Assembly (NCBI GenBank): GCA_964575225.1
Contig: CAZNQW010000083.1
Location: 1-15,324 of the forward strand
Length of the DNA: 15,324 nucleotides
Direction: 5' to 3'
From: CAZNQW01 sp964575225
GTDB taxonomy: Bacteria; Chloroflexota; Anaerolineae; JAAYZQ01
In this document: positions 7,570 through 13,698 of the stretch, piece by piece
Layout of the letters: every line of letters begins with the position of its first letter
Numbering within the stretch: position 1 is the first letter of the stretch
Translations under genes and position numbers: made by a program
Notes under the pieces: generated by a model
Seen by the model: only the letters and a program-made list of their open reading frames with translations
What the model was told of the DNA's origin: nothing
Databases searched by the model: none

Positions 7570-8631
7570 ATGAAACTTGAAAAACTGCGCCAATCGCTGC
7601 GCGAACAGAACCTGGACGCCATCCTCGTCAGCCATCCGGAAAACCGGCAATATCTTTCGGGATTCACGGGCTCGGCTGGAACACTGCTCATCTCGGCAGA
7701 TCGAGCCCTGTTGGCCACCGATTTCCGATACTATGAACAGGTGGGGCGCCAGGCGCCCGATTTCGAGCTGGCCCGCATCCAGACCCAGCTTAGCGATCTC
7801 TTGCCGACCCTGCTGGACGACCTTTCGGTCAAGCGCCTCGGCTTTGAGAGCCAGCACCTCACCGTGGACCAACTGAACTCCCTGACGAGCGCCACCGATG
7901 GTGTGGAATGGGTTCCCCTCAAAGACACAGTCGAGACGCTCCGCGTGATCAAGGATGAACGCGAGATCGAGGCCCTGCGCCGTTCCGCGGCGCTGACCGA
8001 CGCCTCGTTCGCCCATTTGCTCACCGTCCTCAAACCGGGCATGACCGAACGGGAGGCGGCCTGGGAGATCGAATCGTACATGCGCACCCACGGGGCTTCC
8101 AAAGTGGCCTTTGACCTGATCGTCGCTGCCGGGCCCAATGGCGCCCTGCCCCACGCCCGCCCCGGCGATACAATCATCGAAGAAGGGCACCCCATCGTCA
8201 TCGACATCGGCTGTCAGTTGGATGGCTATTGCTCCGACATGACCCGCACCATCTGCCTGGGCCAACCCAGCGCCAAATACCTGCAAGTCTGGGATATCGT
8301 CCTCAAGGCCCAAGAAGCCGCCGAGGCCGGCATCCGGTCCGGCATCAGCGGCGTCGAGGCCGATGCGCTGGCGCGGAACGTGATCGCCCAGGCCGGCTAT
8401 GGCGAGCACTTTGGCCATGGATTGGGCCATGGCGTGGGTCTGGCTGTGCACGAGCAACCCCGCGCCTCTCGGCTTTCGAACGACATCCTCCAGGCCAACA
8501 TGTCAGTGACCGTCGAGCCGGGCATCTACCTCCCGGGCGAGTTTGGCGTGCGGATCGAAGATCTGGTCATTGTACGCGAGAACAGTGTAGAAATCCTTAC
8601 AGGCACCCCCAAGGTGCCAGTGGTCCATTGA
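7570..8631 (+). CDS. M24 family Xaa-Pro aminopeptidase/dipeptidase
   Basis: This is a two-metal (Mn/Co) peptidase of the creatinase/prolidase fold that removes N-terminal residues preceding proline or splits Xaa-Pro dipeptides in the cytoplasm. Residues 1 to about 125 are the creatinase N-terminal domain (LVSHPENRQYLSGFTGSAG). The pita-bread catalytic domain follows, with the five expected metal ligands: D212 (VIDIG), D223 (CSDMTRT), H287 (GHGLGHGVGL), E316 (VEPGIY) and E330 (RIEDLV). The product is 353 residues, normal for PepQ/YpdF-type enzymes. ATG 7570 is chosen over an upstream ATG at 7489 inside topA because AAAGGAG (7557-7563) is 6 bases before it and family proteins start MxLEKLRQxL. 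It begins 26 bases after topA. Sequence alone does not decide between PepP, PepQ and YpdF, so no gene symbol is given. Confidence 0.93.
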   Translation: MKLEKLRQSLREQNLDAILVSHPENRQYLSGFTGSAGTLLISADRALLATDFRYYEQVGRQAPDFELARIQTQLSDLLPTLLDDLSVKRLGFESQHLTVDQLNSLTSATDGVEWVPLKDTVETLRVIKDEREIEALRRSAALTDASFAHLLTVLKPGMTEREAAWEIESYMRTHGASKVAFDLIVAAGPNGALPHARPGDTIIEEGHPIVIDIGCQLDGYCSDMTRTICLGQPSAKYLQVWDIVLKAQEAAEAGIRSGISGVEADALARNVIAQAGYGEHFGHGLGHGVGLAVHEQPRASRLSNDILQANMSVTVEPGIYLPGEFGVRIEDLVIVRENSVEILTGTPKVPVVH

Positions 8632-8654
8632 TTGACACAACAAAGCGTACGGAT

Positions 8655-8683
8655 TTGCTAAAAACAAGAAGTTGTGATAGAAT
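8655..8683 (+). promoter_or_regulatory. extended -10 promoter upstream of the two-TM membrane protein gene
   Basis: A -35 box TTGCTA (8655-8660, 4 of 6) and a -10 box TAGAAT (8678-8683, 5 of 6) are separated by 17 bases. TG at 8675-8676 sits one base before the -10, giving the extended TGn motif. The region is noticeably AT-richer than its surroundings. A further TTGACA at 8632-8637 overlaps the preceding stop region but has no good partner -10 at normal spacing. The resulting leader would be about 75-80 bases. Confidence 0.6.
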
Positions 8684-8767
8684 AAGATAGTTAATCGTAC
8701 AGGGACTGAGCGCACAGGTTCCTGACGGGTTCTCGTTCACAAGAACGCGAGGAAAGGAAGGAGCGTT

Positions 8768-9781
8768 ATGAGCAATCGCACGAAACTGATCGCGGCTCTT
8801 GTCGGGGGGGTGGTGGTAGGGCTGCTCTTGGGAATGCTCCTCTTTTGGGGATTGTTCCCGGTCAAGTGGACCGATGCGAACACCTACGATCTATCCCCCG
8901 GGGCCAAAGCCACCTACATCTCTTTGGTAGCAGACTCGTTCAAGTTGGACAAGGATCCCGCACAGGCGAATGCCAAACTGGCGGGCTGGACGACGGAAGA
9001 GAAACGCCAGGCTGTTGCGGATGCCGTTGCCCTGCAAGAGGCCGAGGGACAAACCGCCAAGGCTCAGGAGATCAAGGATCTGGCGTTGGTGTTGGGCATC
9101 AGCCTGGCGCCTCCCGCCGAGACCACAGAGCCGCCCGGTCTCTTTGAGCGATTGCGCATTCCGTGCCTGGTCTTTTTTGTCGCGCTGCTGGTCCTGGTGC
9201 TGGGCTGGATCGGCGTGCGCATGGCGCTCAAACAGCGGGGAGGGCAACCCACGAAAACCTCAGCCCCAGCCAGACCCGAAACTGTTCGCACCGCGCCCCC
9301 GCCTGCCCCGGCTGAAGACTGGGAGGGCACAAGCCAACCCCCGCTGGGACACTTTTTCACCACCTATCAGTTCGGCGAAGATGCGTACGACGAGTCGTTC
9401 AGCATCGAAACGCCCTTGAACGAGTTCCTGGGTGAATGTGGGGTGGGTATCTCGGACACCCTGGGCATCGGCGATCCAGACAAGGTGACCGCCTTGGAGG
9501 TTTGGCTGTTCGACAAGAGTGACATCCGCACCGTCACCAAAGTCCTGATGAGCCAATACGCATACAACGACGATCAGATACGCGCCAAATTGGCGTCCAA
9601 GGGAGAAGCCGTACTGGCCCAACCTGGAGTCCCCTTTATGCTAGAGACTACCAGCCTTCAAGTCCGGGTCGATGTGACCGAACTGGTCTACGGCGAAGGG
9701 GATATGCCGCCCAACAGCTACTTTTCGAAACTGACGATCGAACTCGCGGCGATGGCCCAATCGGGGGATTCAACGCTCTAG
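8768..9781 (+). CDS. two-TM membrane protein of unknown function
   Basis: I do not recognise a named family. The 337-residue product has a hydrophobic helix at about 7-30, a polar region at 31-130, a second hydrophobic helix at about 131-152, a Pro/Ala-rich linker (160-190), and a folded C-terminal domain of about 145 residues. That domain includes GHFFTTYQFGEDAYDESFSI and ALEVWLFDKSDIRTVTKVLM. With few N-terminal charges the likely topology is N-in, middle segment outside, C-terminal domain inside. The C-terminal domain looks beta-rich and has no visible catalytic motif. ATG 8768 follows a purine-rich GGAAAGGAAGGAG stretch. The gene has its own promoter and precedes, in the same direction, the large pseudophosphatase/propeller protein, so the two may work together. 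Function unknown; a scaffold or sensor accessory role is only a guess. Confidence 0.85.
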   Translation: MSNRTKLIAALVGGVVVGLLLGMLLFWGLFPVKWTDANTYDLSPGAKATYISLVADSFKLDKDPAQANAKLAGWTTEEKRQAVADAVALQEAEGQTAKAQEIKDLALVLGISLAPPAETTEPPGLFERLRIPCLVFFVALLVLVLGWIGVRMALKQRGGQPTKTSAPARPETVRTAPPPAPAEDWEGTSQPPLGHFFTTYQFGEDAYDESFSIETPLNEFLGECGVGISDTLGIGDPDKVTALEVWLFDKSDIRTVTKVLMSQYAYNDDQIRAKLASKGEAVLAQPGVPFMLETTSLQVRVDVTELVYGEGDMPPNSYFSKLTIELAAMAQSGDSTL

Positions 9782-9833
9782 ACATTCCCCTTGGGGCCCC
9801 ATCGCTGCGGGCTAATCGGGCGCTTGCACATCC

Positions 9834-9875
9834 AGAGGGCTTGGTGCGTCACCTCCAGTGACTTGCCAGCCCTCT
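9834..9875 (+). terminator. extended hairpin after the two-TM gene
   Basis: AGAGGGCT (9834-9841) pairs perfectly with AGCCCTCT (9868-9875). Inside, GTCAC (9848-9852) pairs with GTGAC (9858-9862) around a CTCCA loop, and GG/CC plus wobble pairs join the two stems. A short CTTTG follows, so the U-tract is poor. It may be a weak terminator or a structured leader of the downstream gene. Confidence 0.45.
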
Positions 9876-9903
9876 CTTTGCAACGAGACTAGTTCGGGGG
9901 CGG

Positions 9904-9947
9904 TGGACCGGAGCAAGGACGCCCCTCAGAGGCGATCTCTGGGTCCA
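9904..9947 (+). other. second inverted repeat in the leader of the PP2C-like gene
   Basis: TGGACC (9904-9909) pairs with GGTCCA (9942-9947), and CGCC (9920-9923) with GGCG (9931-9934) inside. With the hairpin at 9834-9875, this makes the 230-base space between the two genes unusually structured. No known riboswitch is recognised. Confidence 0.35.
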
Positions 9948-10011
9948 TTGCCTTCTCGTCTGAGAGAGACAGCACCAGGTCCTTTGCAGTAGCCGTTCGG
10001 AGGAGGGTTGT

Positions 10012-12219
10012 ATGCGCGTCAAAACCGCAGTCGCTCAAGCGCCTTTGCGGCTCAGCGACTATGAGCCGCCCAGCGGTATCCTGATCGACGAGCACGTATC
10101 CCTTTTGGGCCGTGGTCGAGATCGAGGCGATTTCTACATCTTGGTCGAGGTCTCGGGCGATCAGGCCGGTCGCAATGTCGTCGCCATGCAACTGGCATCG
10201 GCCATACGAGATGCTTACCTCGACGGGAAAGGCAGCATCACCTCAGGCCTGCAACAAGCCATCTATTTGGCAAACAAGCTGCTCTTTGACGAAAATCGCA
10301 ACTCGCTTCCGGGTGAAGAGTGGGCCGCGGGAGTTTCGTGCGCTGTCGTGCGCGATGACGACCTTTTTCTGGCTCAGGCCGGACCGGCAGCGGCCTACCT
10401 GCTCCAAGGCAAGGAGTTGGTCCGGTTTCCCGAACATTCGACATGGCTGGATGAAGGTGTATCCATGACCGAGATGGACACTGCAGCCTTGGGTAATCAG
10501 CGCGAGACGGAGGTGTCCCTTTTCCACACCCAGATCAAGCGCGGAGACACCCTTCTTTTGGCCGAGAGCGCCCTGGCGCGAAGGGTATCGTCCAAGTCAT
10601 GGGCGTCACTGCTAAGCCAAAACCTCATCGATATTGTGCCCGAGACACTGAGCCAAAAAGCGCAGACCCGAGATCTATCCGCACTCATCGTGCGGTTCGG
10701 CGCTGAACAGGAGGCGATCACTCGAAGCGCCGGAGAGCCGCAGGCTAAGCCACTGCCCGTCCAAAGCCCGGTCGTGGATTCCGACGGTCCACCCACGCAA
10801 CCGGATGTTCCCTGGTCGGAGCAGCTTCGCCTCGGAGAAAGGATCCGGGCGATCACAGGCGGAGTCGGGGCTGCCCTGGGCGCCCTCGGAGCCGGTCTTG
10901 TGTCCTTGCTCAAAGGCATGATGCCAGGCCAACCCTCCCATATACCCTCTAAAAAGGAAACCAATGCCGCAGTGACAGGGAAAAAGACCCTTCGAGAACC
11001 CGCCAAAGACCGGCCGGCCCCAGGCCCATCGAGTGGGATTTCTCGCAGGACCCTGGTGGGACTCGCCATCGCGATCCCGGTCATCATCGCTCTCGTAGTT
11101 CTTGTCGTCTATTTGCAGCGGGGTCAGGCTCAAAAAGCTGAACTGGACCAGATGTGGCAAGAAGCCTTCACCCGCTGGGAGCAGGCCAACGAGACCACCG
11201 ACCCGACCGTTTCCCGAGCCTTGCTGGAAGAAGCCCAAGCCTATCTCCAGGACCTGCGGACGAACCGACCCGGCGACCCCGAGGCCGACGAACTGTGGAC
11301 CCAAGTGGAGGCTCGCCTGGATGCTATCAACCAGGTCCGGCGCATCAACTGGATCGCTCCCCTGAAAACCTATCCCGCAGGCGCCAAGCTCACCCGTGTG
11401 GTGGTCGAAGGCATCCATGTTTTTGTGATGGATCAGCGGGCGGGCACCGTGTATCACCACCAGCTTGACGATTATCAGCAATCGCTCAGGGAAGAAACCA
11501 AAGATACCGTTTTGGTGAAAAAAGGAGAGGAGATCGGGGGCGTTTTGGTCAACGATCTGGTCGACATGACCTGGATGCCTGTGGGGGCCGAGCGGCAAAA
11601 AGCCGATCTGCTGATTCTCGAAAGCAATGGGGCTCTCATCGAATACGATCCGGCCACCGGAACACGCACCCTGCGGCCCGTAGCCGGCTCGGATCAATGG
11701 CAATATCCCACCCACGCAGGCAGCTACTATGGCCGGTTTTACCTACTGGATCCCACCGCCAACAAAGTATGGCGCTATTCGCCGGTGGCCAACGGTTATT
11801 CGGCCCCGCCCGACGAGTGGCTTCAGGCACAAGTCGATCTCACCGGCGTCGTCGACATGGCCATTGGCGATAGCATCTTTCTGGCTTATACCGATGGCCA
11901 GATACGCAAACTCACCCTGGGTCTGCCCGACACCTTTGACATCAGCGATTGGGACAGCCCGCCCCAGAACCCGGGCGCCATTTTCACCCGTCCCCCCGAG
12001 GCGACCCGCTGGGTCTATCTGGCCGATCGAGGCAATCAACGCATCGTCCGATGCAGCAAAGGGGGACAGTTCGACCGGCAGTTCAAGCTGGCAGATACGG
12101 CCCTGGAAGACGGCGAGGATCCCCTGGGGCAGATCACCAGCCTCTTTATCGACGAGATTTCTAGCCATGCCTATTTCTTGAGCGGGCAGACCCTGTATCT
12201 AGCCATCCTGCCGAATTAG
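10012..12219 (+). CDS. PP2C-like (probably inactive) domain - TM - beta-propeller-like protein
   Basis: The 735-residue protein has no symbol I recognise. Residues 1 to about 230 resemble a PPM/PP2C Ser/Thr phosphatase fold: VEVSGDQAGRNVVAMQLA (45-62) stands where an active enzyme has a DGxGG motif, GDTLLLAESALAR (178-190) where GDxxLLxSDGL is usual, and TRDLSALIVRF (219-229) resembles the end of the domain. The key aspartates at the first two places are replaced, so catalysis is doubtful. A Pro-rich linker with a Gly/Ala-rich amphipathic stretch (about 280-305) follows, then a TM helix (about 347-368), a charged helical stalk (370-445), and a repeat region (450-735) with propeller or NHL-like strands such as RWVYLADRGNQRIVRC. 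The N-domain should be cytoplasmic and the propeller outside. ATG 10012 has GGAGGAGGG at 9999-10007. It may be a sensor that binds rather than removes phosphate. Confidence 0.85.
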   Translation: MRVKTAVAQAPLRLSDYEPPSGILIDEHVSLLGRGRDRGDFYILVEVSGDQAGRNVVAMQLASAIRDAYLDGKGSITSGLQQAIYLANKLLFDENRNSLPGEEWAAGVSCAVVRDDDLFLAQAGPAAAYLLQGKELVRFPEHSTWLDEGVSMTEMDTAALGNQRETEVSLFHTQIKRGDTLLLAESALARRVSSKSWASLLSQNLIDIVPETLSQKAQTRDLSALIVRFGAEQEAITRSAGEPQAKPLPVQSPVVDSDGPPTQPDVPWSEQLRLGERIRAITGGVGAALGALGAGLVSLLKGMMPGQPSHIPSKKETNAAVTGKKTLREPAKDRPAPGPSSGISRRTLVGLAIAIPVIIALVVLVVYLQRGQAQKAELDQMWQEAFTRWEQANETTDPTVSRALLEEAQAYLQDLRTNRPGDPEADELWTQVEARLDAINQVRRINWIAPLKTYPAGAKLTRVVVEGIHVFVMDQRAGTVYHHQLDDYQQSLREETKDTVLVKKGEEIGGVLVNDLVDMTWMPVGAERQKADLLILESNGALIEYDPATGTRTLRPVAGSDQWQYPTHAGSYYGRFYLLDPTANKVWRYSPVANGYSAPPDEWLQAQVDLTGVVDMAIGDSIFLAYTDGQIRKLTLGLPDTFDISDWDSPPQNPGAIFTRPPEATRWVYLADRGNQRIVRCSKGGQFDRQFKLADTALEDGEDPLGQITSLFIDEISSHAYFLSGQTLYLAILPN

Positions 12220-12247
12220 GCGCCTGGGCGCGATACGCCGAGGCGCC
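12219..12247 (+). terminator. GC-rich hairpin at the stop codon of the PP2C-like gene
   Basis: GGCGCCT (12219-12225) pairs with AGGCGCC (12241-12247), and GGCG (12227-12230) with CGCC (12236-12239) around CGATA, with one G-G mismatch between the stems. The hairpin starts on the last base of the stop codon. No T-run follows, so termination would be Rho-dependent or the structure protects the 3' end. Confidence 0.45.
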
Positions 12248-12255
12248 CACTTGTA

Positions 12256-12276
12256 GGGCAGCCCTGGCGGCTGCCC
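12256..12276. repeat. palindromic REP-like element
   Basis: GGGCAGCC (12256-12263) pairs perfectly with GGCTGCCC (12269-12276) around CTGGC. The preceding TGTA and the layout resemble the dispersed GTAGGGGC...GCCCC-type intergenic palindromes seen in several GC-rich genomes. Only one copy is in this window, so the repeat status is inferred. Confidence 0.4.
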
Positions 12277-12498
12277 CTGCCACAAATCCTGCCGTGGGTG
12301 ATATGGAGTGCGGCGCGGTGAGGTCTACGGCGTGGGGTATCACAGGGACACCCCATAATGGGGCACGGGAAACCGGTCCACCCACAGACTCCTGGGGGTG
12401 TCGCTTACGTCAAGGGAGAGAACAGGGTGAGGGCCGTGCCAAGTAGCTCTTGCGTCACACGAACGGAGAAGGTCCAAGTGGGGAACTGATACAAACTG

Positions 12499-12544
12499 CA
12501 CGATGGCCGCGGCACAGATCTGGCCTGTGCTCGCGGCCATCGTG
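12499..12544. terminator. 19-bp hairpin between convergent operons (bidirectional terminator candidate)
   Basis: The 13-base arm 12499-12511 (CACGATGGCCGCG) is perfectly complementary to 12532-12544. It continues inward with GCACAG (12512-12517) and CTGTGC (12525-12530), leaving a 7-base loop and one bulged T at 12531. It begins 36 bases beyond the stop of the minus-strand YeeE gene. On the minus strand it is followed by CAGTTTGTATC, a weak T-rich stretch. It is by far the most stable structure in the window. Confidence 0.6.
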
Positions 12545-12580
12545 TTACTTGGAGAAACAAGCCCTCTTTCGGGTCTATCC

Positions 12581-13120
12581 CTACAGCCCGGCGCGTTCGA
12601 TCAGGTAGAGGGCCAACATAATCAGAATGGACAGCGGCGCGATGACGGCCCAGTCGCCGACCTTGAAGAGACGGGGCAGTGTCAGGTTGCCGAAAAATCC
12701 CGCTTTCAGGAGGCCCTCTTTGACCCTGGGATAGACCGCCGCAAAAAGCCCAGACCCAAGAAGGATCCCCACCAAGCCACCCACGGTCGCATCCAGATAG
12801 CCATTGCCTATGGCGCCGGCGATCGTTCCGGGGCAGTAACCCAGCAGGGCAAAGCCCAGGCCAAAGATCAACCCGCCGATGGCGTTCTTGCCCCACGAGC
12901 CCGGCTTGGGATCGAGCTGAATCCAGCCCAGGCTTTTCATCAGGTGGATGCCGATCATGCCGGTCACCACACTCGAGAGCATGATCTTGAGCACTGTGAA
13001 GTCGGTCAACAGCAACTGGCCGACGATGACATCGTATTTCGTCACGCCGCCCTTTTGCAGCAGGAAACCAAAAACGATGCCGAACAGGAATCCCCAGGCC
13101 AGGGGCAGTCGAGTTTTCAT
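12581..13120 (-). CDS. YeeE/YedE family membrane transporter, second half-type subunit
   Basis: This is an integral membrane protein of the YeeE/YedE (DUF395, sulfur-transport) family, whose TsuA member imports thiosulfate and whose PmpA/PmpB relatives are linked to polysulfide or sulfur movement. The 179 residues contain about five hydrophobic helices (near 7-21, 43-62, 79-103, 110-130, 157-175). A single cysteine, C96, sits in the family motif GYCPGT. Full-length YeeE has about twice this size, so this is a half protein expected to pair with the product of the gene just upstream. ATG at 13120 reads MKTRLPLAWGFLFG. The ribosome binding site GAGGAG (13131-13136) overlaps the TGA of the upstream gene, so translation may be coupled. 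It is the last gene of the minus-strand operon and is followed by a strong hairpin. The substrate is inferred from context only. Confidence 0.9.
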   Translation of the reverse strand: MKTRLPLAWGFLFGIVFGFLLQKGGVTKYDVIVGQLLLTDFTVLKIMLSSVVTGMIGIHLMKSLGWIQLDPKPGSWGKNAIGGLIFGLGFALLGYCPGTIAGAIGNGYLDATVGGLVGILLGSGLFAAVYPRVKEGLLKAGFFGNLTLPRLFKVGDWAVIAPLSILIMLALYLIERAGL

Positions 13121-13134
13121 CTTGTTTCCCCTCC

Positions 13135-13653
13135 TCAGGCGATGACCGAAAAAAGAAGGTAGGCCATAAAAATACCGCCCACAAAGAAGCAAATGGCCGA
13201 GATCCAACTGGAAACGGCCAGTTGCATCGTACCGCTGATGCCGTGTCCGCTGGTGCAGCCATCGGCCCAACGCGAGCCAAAGCCCAAAAGAATGCCGCCC
13301 AGTACAGCCGCGATCAGCCGCACCGGCACGCTGGTGCCATAGGCCGCCGCCCACTGGGCGGGCACCCACTGCCAGCCAAAGTCGCCCGACAGCAAAGAGG
13401 AGATCAGCGCCCCCAGGATCATGCCCAGGACCAGCATCCATTGCCAATCTACGACAGGCTTGACCTCCTGGTAGTAGGGCTTGGTTTCTACCCGGTCGCC
13501 CCGGAACAGCTTTTCAATCATGCCCGCCGAACGGGCAAACGTGGTGGAACAGCCGATCGGTTTCCTGGAAATGAGCCAGGTGAACCAACTCAAGATGCCG
13601 ATGCCGATCCCAACAGCATACGGCGACCACGTGACCTCTGTAAACCAATCCAT
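13135..13653 (-). CDS. YeeE/YedE family membrane transporter, first half-type subunit
   Basis: This is a second half-size YeeE/YedE (DUF395) membrane protein, 172 residues with about four to five hydrophobic helices (near 11-28, 72-90, 110-126, 145-168). Two cysteine motifs typical of the family are present: C35 in PIGCSTTFAR and C133 in DGCTSGHGISG. In TsuA, conserved cysteines line the path and pass thiosulfate by transient S-S...H contacts (family knowledge). C35 and C133 here plus C96 of the partner could supply a comparable set. ATG 13653 has GGAGG (13662-13666) 8 bases upstream on the minus strand. The gene starts 45 bases after the dioxygenase-rhodanese gene and its stop codon overlaps the ribosome binding site of the next transporter gene, so the two halves are probably made together and form one transporter. 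Confidence 0.9.
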   Translation of the reverse strand: MDWFTEVTWSPYAVGIGIGILSWFTWLISRKPIGCSTTFARSAGMIEKLFRGDRVETKPYYQEVKPVVDWQWMLVLGMILGALISSLLSGDFGWQWVPAQWAAAYGTSVPVRLIAAVLGGILLGFGSRWADGCTSGHGISGTMQLAVSSWISAICFFVGGIFMAYLLFSVIA

Positions 13654-13698
13654 GGCCCTGACCTCCCCTCCGATGGGTCCTCCTATTAGCTCAAACGC

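Larger units (their letters stand above)
12220..12580. other. 361-base convergent intergenic region with several inverted repeats
   Basis: The region lies between the ends of a plus-strand and a minus-strand gene. I found no convincing gene in it. It holds hairpins at 12219-12247, 12256-12276 and 12499-12544, plus weaker complementary pairs: GTGATA 12298-12303 with TATCAC 12338-12343, CCCCA 12351-12355 with TGGGG 12359-12363, and CCAAGTA 12439-12445 with TACTTGG 12546-12552. It may carry terminators and dispersed palindromic repeats. Confidence 0.6.

Noticed and set aside
8602..8618. GGCACC/GGTGCC hairpin as terminator of the peptidase gene
   Set aside because: It lies inside the coding sequence before the stop at 8631 and has no following T-run. 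A six-base stem of this kind is common in GC-rich DNA.
9899..9925. T-box-like GGTGGACCGG in the leader of the PP2C-like gene
   Set aside because: The N of the UGGN core spacing and the specifier-loop elements are not visible, and the downstream gene has no link to amino acids or tRNA.
12491..12552. Integron attC-like site at the large hairpin
   Set aside because: The flanks do not give the RYYYAAC/GTTRRRY pair (GTTACTT does not fit), the arms are perfect instead of imperfect, and there is no integrase or cassette.
12405..13280. Minus-strand frame of 291 codons and a plus-strand frame (12503-13162) overlapping the YeeE gene
   Set aside because: The YeeE frame has clear helices, the GYCPGT motif, a ribosome binding site and a fitting neighbour. 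The other frames lack any of these and cross the 19-bp hairpin.
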